21,213 nt of DNA from Plakobranchus ocellatus (GCA_019648995.1 BLXT01006392.1:1421745-1442957), one strand, 5' to 3'. Shown: positions 11,201 to 19,104, counted from the first letter of the stretch. Program-made: numbers and translations. The notes: a model not told the origin generated them from the letters alone.

Positions 11201-13821
11201 ATTTCTCAGTCTTGGCTCTCTAAAACATTTATTTATTTATTTATTTATCTGAGACCCATTTTTGTTGTTGTATCCTGTTTTTATTTTTCTAGTTATATTG
11301 AGCAATTTAGAAATCTATGAAATAGTTTAAAAATACATAAACCTCAAAATATTCAAAAAGGTATAATATTCCTTGTGAAAACATGAAACTCCAACTTTTC
11401 AAATGTATTGTTTTAGTTCTAGGACAGATAATATTGAAACAGTTGCATAATTTTTTTCTTTTGAGGCAAAACAAAGTGATATGCTTTATTTTTTTGTTTG
11501 CTTCTTTGTTTTTTCTTTGTGCAGGTGAAAGGTCTTCAACTGTGCTGCCTTTACCAAGAAGACCCCCATCCACACCTAGGCCTGGAGCCACTGTTCTTGG
11601 CAATCACACACAAGAACATTCATATGATAAAAATGCTTCTCAAATGTTACCGGTGAGAAATAATGTTATGTAATTGTGATTCACCAATGGAGAGAAGTTT
11701 TCAAAAGATTCATTTTATGTCTTTTGAAAAATTTGTTATATCCATATGACTATCAGTCTAAGGATATATTTTAAATTGACAGTTGTCCTTTTTTGCAGTA
11801 TCCAATTTCATTTATTTTCTCTACACCTTCAGCATTCTTTGATTATTTTTATTAATGTCATAAAACGCTGTACTTTCAAAAAAAACATATGTTTACCTCA
11901 AAGCATGAAACAAATGCAAAGCATCTAGCCCATAGGTTTATACAATCTGTTCCACATAAATTAAATCCAGAAAATTTTATTTTGGGTTAATTTAAAGTCA
12001 GTTAATTTTTCTCTCTTTGAGTTTATTGAAAATTCTTTGTTAGATTGACGCCTGATGGAAAAATCTGCTTATTTGTTAGTCATCGTTGATTTCTTGTTGA
12101 TAATGGAAATACTGAGAGCGACTTTTAAAATGGTATGATGAATTACTCTTAGTAGCACCCAATAAGCTTGTGTTTCTCCTGCTTGATCATGCGGAGCAAA
12201 AGGAGAGTACAATGGCTTTGAGCTTTGACAGGAGGGGATTGTCTTTGTTAGTCTACAACAGGCTCTGGCTGATCTAATCTAATGCACATCTGTCGATTAC
12301 GATTACTACTATTAGAGTAATGTGAATACAGATGGAAGGGCATTGGGACTACAGGGAGCAGGATTGTTTGAACAAATAAAGACTAATGGGAACAAACCAT
12401 ATCAACTGGACTAGCTCCTAACATAAAAGAGAAGTTTGGTTTGGTTTTTTGTATATAGCCAGTGCACAACAAAGTGATCTCAGGCTTTCAGGCCCTCCGA
12501 CAGGTCAGGGTGCAAGTGGCGAGGCTCAAAACAGGAGGAATGAATGATTATACATTAATTGTCAATGCTTATCAGGTGCTGGTTTTGCCATTGTGATTAA
12601 TTGAGGCCAAAAAATTTTTTGAAAAATCCCAATCTAGTTACCAATAATAGATATTTGTAAGTAGCAACACATTTACCTTTTGTACTATTGATCGTTTGAT
12701 GTTTAAAGCAAATTTGAAGGGTTTTTTCCTACTCTTCATGAACCTTAGGTGTGTTTTAACCTGCCTGCCAAAGATTTGTCCATAAAAAGCGAAGAAAGTT
12801 TATCATATGGAAAAAATATCAATAATTCATTAAAATATTCATATACTTCAATTGCCTTTTTCTCGGGGCATGCTTTTTTGGTACAATAACTCTTTTTTTC
12901 CTCCAAAATAGTGATCGACTTGAAATTTGTAATTAGTACTTCAAATGATATGTTAGGGTTTCTTTTATTAATATCATATTTACTTTATAAAATTGTGCTT
13001 TTTTTTTTTTCATGAAAAATGGAAGTAAGACTAAGAGCTACTTTTAGTTTAATATTGAATAAAAAAGAGATTTTTATATTTCAGCAATTGCCAAAAAGTG
13101 GACCCCAAAATTGTTAAATTTTTTTTTGGAAAGTTATACTATTAGCTTCCATGGCTTTGCTCATGTTGATGACATTTGCTGCGTTAGAGTTTGGAACATG
13201 TGGGACTTTGTTGATTTTTCAAGACGACAGCTGTTACCAACTTAACTGTTGGACACAGCTTTTTTCATTATTTTTGCTCTCTAATTTTACTGCGGTAAAT
13301 TGAAAAGTAAAATTAGCAAACACCTGTCTAAATTTATTTTTCCTGTAAATCACATCCAGGTGCAGCTGCTCCCTTGCATAAAAAAATAATATTGGAACAT
13401 GTTCTTTTTCTCTTATCTATTGTATTTGGAAGATGAGAGTTATTTTTTATCATAATGAATTTGAAATAAACTAACTGCACTGTTTATCAATTCTAATCTA
13501 TCTTTTCTTTTTTACAGGCAAATACCTCACCAGACAATCAGGTTAATGGAGGTTTTGTTGAAACGCACTCGAGAAATCAACACTCACTACACACAAACTG
13601 AGAAGGCAGGGATCCTAAAACTTCTGCATAGTAGCAATTGCACACCATTTTCCTTGAGTGATGCATGTCGACGTTGTGTGAGAGCTTGCTTGAGCTCACC
13701 TTTACAGACTAAGGTGAAGAACTTGAAGGTACCTAAGAAGGTCATGTCTTATATTCTCATGGAAGAAGAGTTTTTGGAATGGGCAGAGCTTGAACAAGAA
13801 TCTCACTCTAGTTACAGGTAG
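406..13821 (+). CDS. Ankyrin-repeat and SOCS-box protein (ASB-type), 12 exons, 5' partial
   Basis: The inferred join is 406-588, 1931-2144, 3027-3173, 4771-4884, 6629-6769, 7877-8002, 8502-8578, 9246-9372, 9990-10204, 10984-11091, 11525-11652, 13518-13821. It gives 627 residues and a stop with no internal stop, and every intron is GT-AG. Residues 1 to about 525 form roughly 14-16 ankyrin repeats, with motifs such as GADVDSQNESGNTPL, RTALHEAAMNGH and APLHAAIRQ. Residues about 570-609 form a SOCS box: the Elongin BC box is SLSDACRRCV (L573, C577, V581) and the Cul5-box position reads LKVP (596-599). Known ASB proteins recruit substrates to Elongin B/C-Cullin-5-Rbx2 ubiquitin ligases in the cytosol; that role is inferred here from domain order. 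The first exon begins mid-repeat, so the start codon and at least one exon lie upstream of the window. I cannot assign a vertebrate ASB number. The exon frames agree with each other, so confidence in the model is high. Confidence 0.9.
589..1930. other. Intron 1, 1,342 bp
   Basis: No repeat with clear ends and no ankyrin-like coding. A (CT)n tract lies at 1241-1257. Positions about 1040-1400 are noticeably less AT-rich than the rest and include GGTCTAGTTCTAGATCT near 1140. An open frame of 119 codons (1124-1483) crosses the CT tract and matches nothing I know. Confidence 0.6.
1931..2144 (+). CDS. ASB-type gene exon (ankyrin repeats)
   Basis: Encodes residues 62-132 and the first base of codon 133. 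It opens with ILLASGCSLNLANKEGHTPL, completing the repeat begun in the previous exon. It continues through VAESGNVNMVQLLLDGG and TPLLVAAKAGHKDVVKALIH, about two repeats. The acceptor is aatatag at 1930, with a weak pyrimidine tract. The donor is GCAG|gtttac. Phase is 0 at the start and 1 at the end, splitting the glycine codon of the next repeat. Confidence 0.9.
2145..3026. other. Intron 2, 882 bp, with two small hairpins
   Basis: AT-rich and non-coding. Two adjacent perfect inverted repeats occur: GCTGCACA (2721-2728) with TGTGCAGC (2743-2750), and TCCAGAC (2765-2771) with GTCTGGA (2779-2785). The acceptor is preceded by a T/G tract at about 2995-3020. Confidence 0.6.
3027..3173 (+). CDS. 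ASB-type gene exon (ankyrin repeats)
   Basis: Encodes the end of codon 133 through residue 181, plus one base. The G from the previous exon joins GA to make glycine, then ANVNSQSRQGRTALHEAAMN, the most canonical repeat of the protein. Next come GHVQVLQQLLDGKGNPDL and the start of TPLL. The acceptor follows a long T/G-rich tract and ends in taccag at 3026; the donor is G|gtaagc, a strong match. Both boundaries are phase 1. Confidence 0.92.
3619..3634. repeat. Perfect 16-bp palindrome
   Basis: CTAGACCTAGGTCTAG reads the same on both strands. It lies between the left terminal repeat and the acidic ORF of the piggyBac-like element, next to further TCTAGATCTA sequence. Confidence 0.8.
3668..3979 (+). 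pseudogene. Truncated acidic N-terminus of a piggyBac-like transposase
   Basis: A 103-residue frame starting MSEARILFETFQEESDFDYN, with DLDPEFIPNAD, then serine/glutamate-rich SESESSSDEKS and an arginine/lysine-rich patch (RPTRRSKRCRSNKYSKK). PiggyBac-family transposases commonly start with such an acidic, low-complexity stretch before the catalytic core. No DDD catalytic domain or cysteine-rich C-terminus follows; the frame ends at TAG/TGTG near 3979 and the rest of the element is non-coding. Assignment depends mainly on the TTAA/TIR context. Confidence 0.6.
4045..4162. repeat. Imperfect inverted repeat inside the piggyBac-like element
   Basis: The left arm, about 4045-4073 (TTGAAAAATCATGAAAAAAA...), pairs with the right arm, about 4135-4162 (...TTTTTTTCATGAATTTTCAA). 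The arms are about 27 bp with a loop of about 60 bp. The repeat lies in the 3' non-coding part of the element and could be a remnant of internal palindromic structure. Confidence 0.55.
4771..4884 (+). CDS. ASB-type gene exon (ankyrin repeat)
   Basis: Encodes residues 182-219 plus one base: EAITKNSVEACHILIKYGCN, then VDLADRTHCAPLHAAIRQ. This is one full repeat length (38 codons). The acceptor tttatttcag has a good pyrimidine tract and the donor is CAAG|gttggt. Both ends are phase 1. It lies between the introns that carry the piggyBac-like and mariner-like insertions. Confidence 0.9.
5157..5318. repeat. TA/TG microsatellite with 13-bp inverted repeat
   Basis: A (TA)n run at 5186-5222 is followed by TG runs (about 5226-5234 and 5271-5280). 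TATTAACATATAT (5257-5269) is the exact reverse complement of ATATATGTTAATA (5288-5300). Open frames read through this region in several registers are products of the dinucleotide repeat. Confidence 0.9.
5320..6534 (-). mobile_element. Decayed Tc1/mariner-superfamily transposon, reverse orientation
   Basis: Terminal inverted repeats of about 75-80 bp: the left begins CAGTGTGACCACAAAAACAC and the reverse complement of the right begins CAGGGTGAGCAAAAAACACT. Both continue through CCTTGATTTCA and TATTTTCACAAA with a few small gaps. The left side is preceded by TA (5318-5319), while the right side is followed by TT, so the target duplication is imperfect or eroded. The minus strand between the repeats carries transposase fragments in several frames. 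Insertion lies directly beside the TA microsatellite. Confidence 0.85.
5414..6474 (-). pseudogene. Mariner-like transposase pseudogene, multiply frameshifted
   Basis: Read on the minus strand, the fragments are in the order expected for a transposase. The N-terminal HTH region (about 6445-6242) contains FGKTNSVTIVQ, DQRKGVSG and SEETVERVRDS. A middle piece (about 6154-5921) contains FSDEATFHLSGKVNRHNVRI with the first catalytic Asp. QQDGAPPHW at about 5790-5760 gives the second Asp, and SPDLTVCDFFL at about 5665-5633 the third. The C-terminal piece (5632-5414) has PLPQTIDELQERM. The family residues survive but lie in different frames with stops between, so no functional protein is possible. 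Spacing of the last two Asp residues is about 46 codons. Confidence 0.82.
6629..6769 (+). CDS. ASB-type gene exon (ankyrin repeat with insertion)
   Basis: Encodes residues 220-266 plus one base. It begins VSLMFDPSGSADMQGL, longer than the usual inter-helix segment, so this repeat has an insertion of about ten residues. It then returns to consensus with VTALVEAGADINKCD and TPLYQAASAGQL. The acceptor tttctgtcccag ends at 6628 and the donor is G|gtaaat. Two other nearby AG sites (6650, 6670) do not keep the phase, which supports this boundary. Confidence 0.86.
6770..7876. other. Intron 5, 1,107 bp
   Basis: Very AT-rich with many A and T runs. I see no element ends. A 78-codon open frame (7578-7814) has no recognisable similarity and no supporting splice context. 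Confidence 0.6.
7877..8002 (+). CDS. ASB-type gene exon (ankyrin repeat)
   Basis: Encodes residues 267-308 plus one base: DLCKYLLEKGAKIDSLTQQG, then SSILHAAAYGGNDNIVKLCL and QAG. It holds the second helix of one repeat and most of the next. The acceptor is gtttccag ending at 7876 and the donor is CTG|gtacta. Both boundaries are phase 1, again at a repeat glycine. Confidence 0.9.
8003..8501. other. Intron 6, 499 bp
   Basis: AT-rich. T-runs are interrupted by a short (TTG)n tract near 8200-8215. A C/T-rich stretch at about 8459-8482 probably serves as the polypyrimidine tract of the following acceptor. Confidence 0.6.
8502..8578 (+). CDS. ASB-type gene short exon (ankyrin repeat)
   Basis: A 77-base exon encoding residues 309-334: GCSVNTVDELGHHPLLAAVS, then SRCSLQ. 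The acceptor is aattggattag ending at 8501, with its pyrimidine-rich tract set somewhat upstream (about 8459-8482). The donor is CAG|gtaaac. Start phase 1 and end phase 0 fit both neighbours. It is too short to stand out as an ORF; the repeat consensus and phase agreement support it. Confidence 0.85.
8579..9245. other. Intron 7, 667 bp
   Basis: AT-rich with homopolymer T and A runs; nothing else recognised. Open frames that run into the following exon in this stretch are intronic extensions. Confidence 0.6.
9246..9372 (+). CDS. ASB-type gene exon (ankyrin repeat)
   Basis: Encodes residues 335-376 plus one base: IIESLLDEGSDVNITNKKTK, then HTALHEAIYLHDSNAGRLLI. The acceptor cattttcag ends at 9245 and the donor is AAAG|gtattg. 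Phase is 0 at the start and 1 at the end. HTALHEA is a near-canonical ankyrin TALH motif. Confidence 0.9.
9373..9989. other. Intron 8, 617 bp
   Basis: AT-rich, ending in long T runs (about 9961-9984) that form the acceptor tract. No repeat or coding signal seen. Confidence 0.6.
9990..10204 (+). CDS. ASB-type gene exon (ankyrin repeats)
   Basis: Encodes residues 377-448: SNLELLNHEGKSPLYLACER after the split glycine, then GLFETVQYMVTEKKC, a serine-rich linker CSTSSSDIS, and LPIHAAACHGGTSTIQVLAE with GCNINE at the end. The acceptor is a long T tract ending in gccag at 9989. The donor GAA|gttagt is non-optimal but is the only one that keeps the frame into the next exon. Confidence 0.88.
10205..10983. 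other. Intron 9, 779 bp
   Basis: AT-rich and non-coding. A minus-strand 63-codon frame (10598-10789) resembles nothing known to me. No repeats with clear boundaries. Confidence 0.6.
10984..11091 (+). CDS. ASB-type gene exon (ankyrin repeat)
   Basis: Encodes residues 449-484: TNEKGETPLAAALAENSFSS, then VRALLQCGADLEAQQK. This is one 36-codon repeat unit with phase 0 at both ends. The acceptor is tcattttttag ending at 10983 and the donor is AAG|gtaggg. No open frame longer than the exon itself marks it; it was found from the repeat consensus. Confidence 0.88.
11092..11524. other. Intron 10, 433 bp
   Basis: Contains a short (TTTA)n run near 11229-11249 and a T-rich acceptor tract before 11524. 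Nothing else recognised. Confidence 0.6.
11525..11652 (+). CDS. ASB-type gene exon (degenerate ankyrin region)
   Basis: Encodes residues 485-526 plus two bases: VKGLQLCCLYQEDPHPHLGL, then EPLFLAITHKNIHMIKMLLK. The second part is a recognisable repeat (PLFLAITHKN...MIKMLL); the first part is divergent. The acceptor ctttgtgcag ends at 11524 and the donor is CCG|gtgaga. It ends in phase 2, which the last exon requires. A longer open frame across this exon in a different register is a shadow that does not join either neighbour. Confidence 0.83.
11653..13517. other. Intron 11, 1,865 bp, longest intron
   Basis: The first 450 bp are AT-rich and blank. About 12150-12610 is less AT-rich and contains clustered transcription-factor-like motifs, listed separately. 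13131-13213 is one arm of an inverted repeat whose partner lies beyond the stop codon. 13281-13316 is a small hairpin: CTAATTTTACT pairs with AGTAAAATTAG. Confidence 0.65.
12150..12610. promoter_or_regulatory. Possible intronic regulatory element (homeodomain, SOX and E-box-like motifs)
   Basis: TAAT/ATTA cores cluster at about 12271-12320 (CTAATCTAATG, CGATTACGATTAC, TATTAGAGTAATG). ATTAATTG occurs at 12554-12561 and again at 12596-12603, 42 bp apart. CATCTG (about 12287) and CAGATG (about 12329) flank the first cluster as E-box-like sites. CTTTGTT/ACAAAG sites occur near 12244 and 12469. No coding frame or transposon ends are seen. Short motifs of this kind are common by chance in AT-rich DNA, so this is a weak proposal. 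Confidence 0.25.
13518..13821 (+). CDS. ASB-type gene terminal exon with SOCS box
   Basis: Encodes residues 527-627 and the TAG stop at 13819-13821. A leading helical segment (IRLMEVLLKRTREINTHYTQ) and a short KLLHSSNCTPF spacer precede the SOCS box at 13645-13764. The BC-box pattern LxxxCxxxV is present (L573, C577, V581). The Cul5-box motif is LKVP where ASB and SOCS proteins usually have LPxP, so the first proline is replaced by lysine. A tail of about 18 residues, acidic at first and ending SHSSYR, follows the box. The acceptor cttttttacag ends at 13517. Confidence 0.93.
13645..13764 (+). other. SOCS box domain (BC box plus Cul5 box)
   Basis: The translated segment starts PFSLSDACRRCVRACL and ends PKKVMSYILMEE. 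Leucine, cysteine and valine fall at the three BC-box contact positions used to bind Elongin C in known SOCS-box proteins. The downstream LKVP...YIL part corresponds to the Cul5 box. The assignment rests on spacing and residues only; no profile search was possible. Confidence 0.85.
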
Positions 13822-14403
13822 AGAGTCACTGACTATCAACAATACCCGGAAATATTTAAACAGTGTGAATCTAGACTAAATTATTTATGCTTTCCTGAAG
13901 TACTGTACTCTGAGAAAGAATAATAGTCGTTGGATTATTGTTGTGTGTAAAGGAATATATTGAATTATATATGAGTGAGACCTTTTTTTTCACGCTTCCA
14001 AGAGACTGTGGGCTTCTAAGTGATGCATAGTGCCTCCCACATATATTAAAATCATTGATATTTATACCAATGAAAAAGTTATTCCTATATGACAAGCTGT
14101 ACCTAGCTTTTGTCCTATATTGTCATTTTTTTTTGTTGGTTTCTTAGATCTTATGTCCTTGCCTATGATTGGAGCAGGCATAGTTCATATGAGACAAATG
14201 ATAGTAATAAATATCACTTACAATTAGTAAAAATTTCATAAGTGTTTAACAACATGTGAACTTTTTAATTTAGATAGTGGAACTTAGCTACAAGTAACAA
14301 GAGACTTGTTCAAAGGAGGCAAAGCCTTTTGAACAGTTTTTGGTGAAACAAATTGTTAAAAAAAAAAAACTAAATCATTGTTTATTGATCTGTCAACAGT
14401 TGA
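13822..14403. other. Proximal 3' UTR or flank of the ASB-type gene
   Basis: AT-rich, non-coding. An AATAAA is at 14206-14211 but lacks an obvious GU-rich follow-up. A small hairpin lies at 14308-14334 (GTTCAAAGG pairing imperfectly with CCTTTTGAAC). Confidence 0.5.
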
Positions 14404-15330
14404 AATTCAGTAGGGAATATAATATTGGTACCATCAGTATCATCAACATCTACCAGACTACAAATTCATGATGCAGAATAGCAAAAAATAACCCTTACAA
14501 CTCATGCATTGTAGTCATTAATACAAATACACAACATAGTCCCACATATTCCAAACTCAAACACAGCAAATGTTATCAACATAAGCAAAGCCATGGAAGC
14601 TAATAAAATAACTTCTCAAACTCATGCATATTTTATCTCTCCACTAATTCCTATGGCAACAAAAACACCTGTTAGACCTAAAGTAACCGCCAAAAATAGC
14701 ACTAACATCATCTCTGCTGAAACAGTTCACCATTTCTCAGTCATTGCCTAGACCAGCATATGTTTAATCAACTAAAAACTAAATACAGATCTACACAAAC
14801 AGACATCCACTGCTAGTGCTACTGCAAAGAGTTGTTGGATCTAGAAAGAGTTTTCGTAATAAAGAACACCAATCTGAGGGAGGCAATATCTGGACAATCA
14901 CACAAAGCAGAAGATGCACAATTAGCCATAGAACAAAATAAAAAAAGATACCATCTGTGTGAAGACATGAAATTTAGATATATATCTAAACTGACTAAAA
15001 AACAGACTTTAATGATAAATGGATAATTGGGAGAAAATGGACGCCAGGATAGAAAATGTGGTGAATTACTTTAAAATTTGGGCTTTCGGTTAGAAAATAG
15101 AAAATATTAGTGAGGGAGTTTTTCAAGAAATAGCTTTAGAGTATGTAAATGTAAGTAAGAAGTTTTTGTATGATGAGCAGGGCAATGCATTTCAGGTACT
15201 AATGGTAGAAAAGCAGATTCAACCACTTGAATGTGATATTCTCAAATACTTCCTGCCAAGAAGATGCTTTATGGTTGTGATGCTTTACATTTGTGTTTTG
15301 ATTTGTAGAAGTCATCATGTTCACATAGAT
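14404..15330 (+). pseudogene. Decayed intronless coding sequence, unidentified
   Basis: Three consecutive open segments together read like one broken protein. Segment A (14404-14748) contains NIVPHIPNSNTANVINISKA and SPLIPMATKTPVRPKV, with TAG at 14479 and 14512. Segment B (14751-15023), in another frame, contains KTKYRSTQTDIHC, a TAG at 14814, then CYCKELLDLERVF and LCEDMKFRYISKL. Segment C (15022-15330), back in the first frame, contains WEKMDARIENVVNYFKIWAF, TAG at 15091, then EYVNVSKKFLYDEQGNAF and a 79-codon open run. No introns are evident, so a processed pseudogene or a transposon-borne ORF are both possible. I do not recognise the family. A second copy of part of segment A lies on the minus strand at 13131-13213. 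Confidence 0.42.
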
Positions 15331-18300
15331 TGAAAATAGCTTTCATAACATGAAAATAGGTCAGGACATTGTATCACCTCTTTTCCAGAGTATTAATTTT
15401 TTTTTAATTCATCAACCTGGGGGCCAAGAAAATTTTCAGATAACTTATTATATTTGATTGGCAAAGGAACATTTCTGGCAATGAAATTTTGAGTAAAATA
15501 TTGGCCTGTGACAGGTCATAGGAAAAAGAAATCTCTTAAATTTTCACTTCACAAAGGAAATCAGAAAGACCAGATTTCCACACAAGAGTAATAGTATTCA
15601 CATCAGTCTGGAACAATCATGAAAATTGAGCCAGAATTTTTATATGTTTTGTTGGAAAATGAACTTGCTAGTTGTAAGACACATGTTTTGTGAGCAAAAA
15701 TTGTTAAAAACCTTTATCAATGGGAATTTTGAATTCTTACTTCAATCATTTGGCCACAAAGACAGAACACTAGATAAATCTGTTTGATGAAAATGCTGCT
15801 ATTGCTACAGATTGAAAATAGCTTGAGTGATATTGTTGAATATTAAGGGCTAAATGGCAACAAGCTCAAAACTTTTTTAACCAACTAGTATTCAAACAGA
15901 AGTGTTATAATATTGATAGGAAGACATCAAATATTATAAAGCATAAAGAAAAAAAGAAGAGAGCACAGATTATCACATCATCTTAAACCTGAGAAAGCTT
16001 CCTTGGCTTCCTCTCCTGACATTTTAATCAAACATAGGATTACACCAGAAATATATATATCACATTAGTGCATGATTCCAGATGTTTACAAAACTTTGAT
16101 ACACACATATTGTGATACATGTACACAGACATGCACAGACAACCAATACCTACATAACATAGATGAGTCATTGAAGATAACGTTGTGTGTGACAGTCTCC
16201 ATGATGCCTTAAGCAAAGCCCATGCAGCAGTTTCATAGACCAAACCCACTAAGGAAGGGTTAATCCAAAACAATCGAACACCTATAAATATTTGTATGTA
16301 ATACAAAGGGCAGTTCCCAAAGGACACATTTCCTGAACAACAATGCACCCCTGACATAACTCAATACAAATGTGGTCAGAATTCGTTCAGAGGATAGAGA
16401 GCAGCCACCAAATACTTTCTTGTTTAGAAAAATTTAGAGCTAGAGAAAAGGCCAATAGCACACAAAATATATTGACATAATTATATTGACAGCACCTTTT
16501 AGATAACTATATATTTTATTATTACTGTGATAAAATTATACTAGTCTTCATGTACCATTAGTATTTTAACTTAAAGGCAAGAGTAATAAAATGTATGTAG
16601 CACTTATTTGTGATTGATGCAAAAACTTAGAATTGGCACCATCCTCATAACAAATAACCATGATTGTGAGACTATGGAGCTTTCAATAACAGCTTAGTTT
16701 TAATTTTCCTTGGCAATGTGTAGCCAACTTTTAGAGATAATAGAACTGTTACAGTTAATACCATTTTTACAATTTTCTATGTAGCGAAAAAAAATTGTCT
16801 ACTTTCTCGGTCATCAATGTTTAAAAATGAATTCTGTGGAGCATGTTTTTTTCAATAATTGTTAATTGAAATATTAAATTAAAATTTTGAACTATAAAAA
16901 CCTACTTTGAAAATGTATGTATTTTAGAACTGATTTTATGGTTGATGTTTCAATTTATTTTTATGTGCTTATTTTTAGCACACTGACTTTGATACTTCAT
17001 AAACATAATTTGAAATATACAAAACTTTAAAACAATTCTATTAGCAGAGGCACACCTATGGTTGGACTTGGTTGCCTTTCATGGAAGAACCCGATCACCT
17101 TAGATAAAATGTCATCAGTGTCTTAAAATATGGCTTGAGAATACAACCACCTATTTAAAATTTATTAAAACAAATTAGAGCAACTCAAAGTATAGGTAAA
17201 AAATGTTTTGCTCAAAAGCCTTCATTACTTTAAATGTTTTTACATATTCTTAGTGTTGTTCTGATTTGTTTAAATATTTTTTAAGTTGGTGATTTTATTT
17301 TTTTTGCTATATTTGATTCAGTTTCTTGAATCACCAGAGCATCTTTAAGATTCTTAAGCATATTTATTTGTTTCCGAGAGAGCAGCATTTGTGTGTTTTT
17401 CTTTCTTATAAATGGTTTGGTTTTTTTTAACTTTTGGTCTATGGCCTCTGCAAAGACGCGTGCTTTTGTTTTGTCCTAACAGATTTTTTTTTAAGTTTCA
17501 GGGTTCCCTTTTTAAGTGAAGAAAAATTTATCCTTAAAAGCCAAAAAAAAAAAAAAAGAAGAAAAGATTCTAAATAGCATTGCAGTCAGGGAAATGTGTA
17601 ACTTTTTTTTATGTAAATGGAAGAGTTTTTTTTTATTTGTGCTTAAATTCATCGACCTCATGTAAGATCATATGACATATATTTTACTTAATATGCATTT
17701 TTAAGCCTTATGTATCACATAATTTCTACTTGCCAACTGTTTGCCTCCTCTTTACTTTCTATAATAATTCAGTTACATTCTTTGCATTGTAGGTTTTATA
17801 TCATTTGTAGTGCTTCCTGGCTGATGATGTTGTTTATTTATAGTCATATAAAAAAAACAAAGAGCAGCTCTCATACAATAGTGTACGTCTATAGCAAATA
17901 AGAATCCCATAAGATGTAAACAATGATATAGAAGGACTATATCTGATGTGAACATGCAAATTATTGATAAAACCCAGCAGAGCTATGAAATACCATAGTC
18001 TGCAGAAATCTTTGAAATCGCTTGCAAGCTTGACGAATAGGCCTAGCATTGATCTAGTTATACCACAGAAATAAAATACAAGAGCTAGGACGCTATTCTT
18101 GTACTGTACCATTTTGGGCTCATGATTTGTGGGGAGGGGTATAACTTTTCAAATCAATGTTTTGTGAAACATTTAAAATTTTTTTTTTATTTCTGTAGCA
18201 GTGTGTATTGAAGTATTCTGAGAACATCAGTATTTAGAAAATATTTTGAAAAATATGTGAAAATTAGAAGTACATGTGCTTATTTTGGTACATGAGGTGT

Positions 18301-18674
18301 GGAAAAGGATAAAGGCTGCTGCACAGGTAAAAGATGATATTTATTTTGTTACCTTTCTTTTGACTTTTCAGTTAAGAACTTTGCTTTGAAAAATTAAAAT
18401 TTATCTTTCTGGTGTGTGTGTGGGTGTTTGTGGGGTGAGAAGTCCATACAATAAATGGTTATTTGAAGGAAATAAGGAATGCTAAATTCCTCGCAGTCCC
18501 ACATAAAGGCTTTCTGTGACTGAAGTGAAATGGCACCCTCGATGGCGGGTAAAGAAGAACCATTTCTCTACATAGTATGGGCATAAAAAACCAGCAAAAC
18601 AAATGGACTTTATCAAAATAGTTTTGTAAGACTTCTATTGCAGTGTAGACTGTCAAGTAGACTCACATCTGGAC

Positions 18675-18715
18675 TTTTTTTAAGGGACTTGTGATGCTTC
18701 TTTCCCTTAAAAAAA
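18675..18715. repeat. 12-bp perfect hairpin
   Basis: TTTTTTTAAGGG (18675-18686) pairs with CCCTTAAAAAAA (18704-18715) across a 17-base loop. It may form in RNA if this region is transcribed; otherwise chance pairing of homopolymer runs. Confidence 0.5.
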
Positions 18716-19104
18716 AAAATCTTTCTTTACTGAAGACTTATGTTTGAGTAGAGAATTTCGTTCCTCTCTTATTTAATTTCATAAATCTAAGATTTAGTAC
18801 TCTGTTCTTTGCTTGTATAATAGATGAATATATTGAGAGATACTAATTAAAAACTATAAAATGGTGCCAAATTATATATGATTTTAATTAGATAAGTTAT
18901 GCATAATTTTTTTTTTTTTTTTTAATGTTATATTCTTAAAAATTCTTTGTTAGAGGTGTTCTTAAGTACTGTCATTGAAATTGTATGTTACTGGTTTTAT
19001 TTTTTTTAAAGTAGTATGGCCTTTCTGAGTCGATATGGTGCTATTAGTATTATGTACATAGAAGTATTGTGAATTCTTTCAAAATCTAGGATTTGTGTTT
19101 TGTG

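Larger units (their letters stand above)
13131..14614. repeat. 83-bp inverted repeat flanking the SOCS-box exon
   Basis: The left arm is 13131-13213 in intron 11 and the right arm is 14532-14614 beyond the stop codon. Aligned as reverse complements without gaps they match at 75 of 83 positions. Shared cores include AGCAAAGCCATGGAAGCTAA and GCAAATG. The terminal coding exon lies between them. Both arms are fragments of one repeated sequence inserted in opposite directions; the right arm is part of a longer decayed coding stretch. Confidence 0.88.

Noticed and set aside
11383..11673. 96-codon frame overlapping exon 11, proline-rich in that register
   Set aside because: It does not connect in phase with exon 10 or exon 12, whereas the other register gives ankyrin-like PLFLAITHKN and correct phase.
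16040..16357. 105-codon minus-strand frame
   Set aside because: Cysteine- and tyrosine-rich without any motif I know; no splice or promoter context. It may be chance in a repeat-rich flank.
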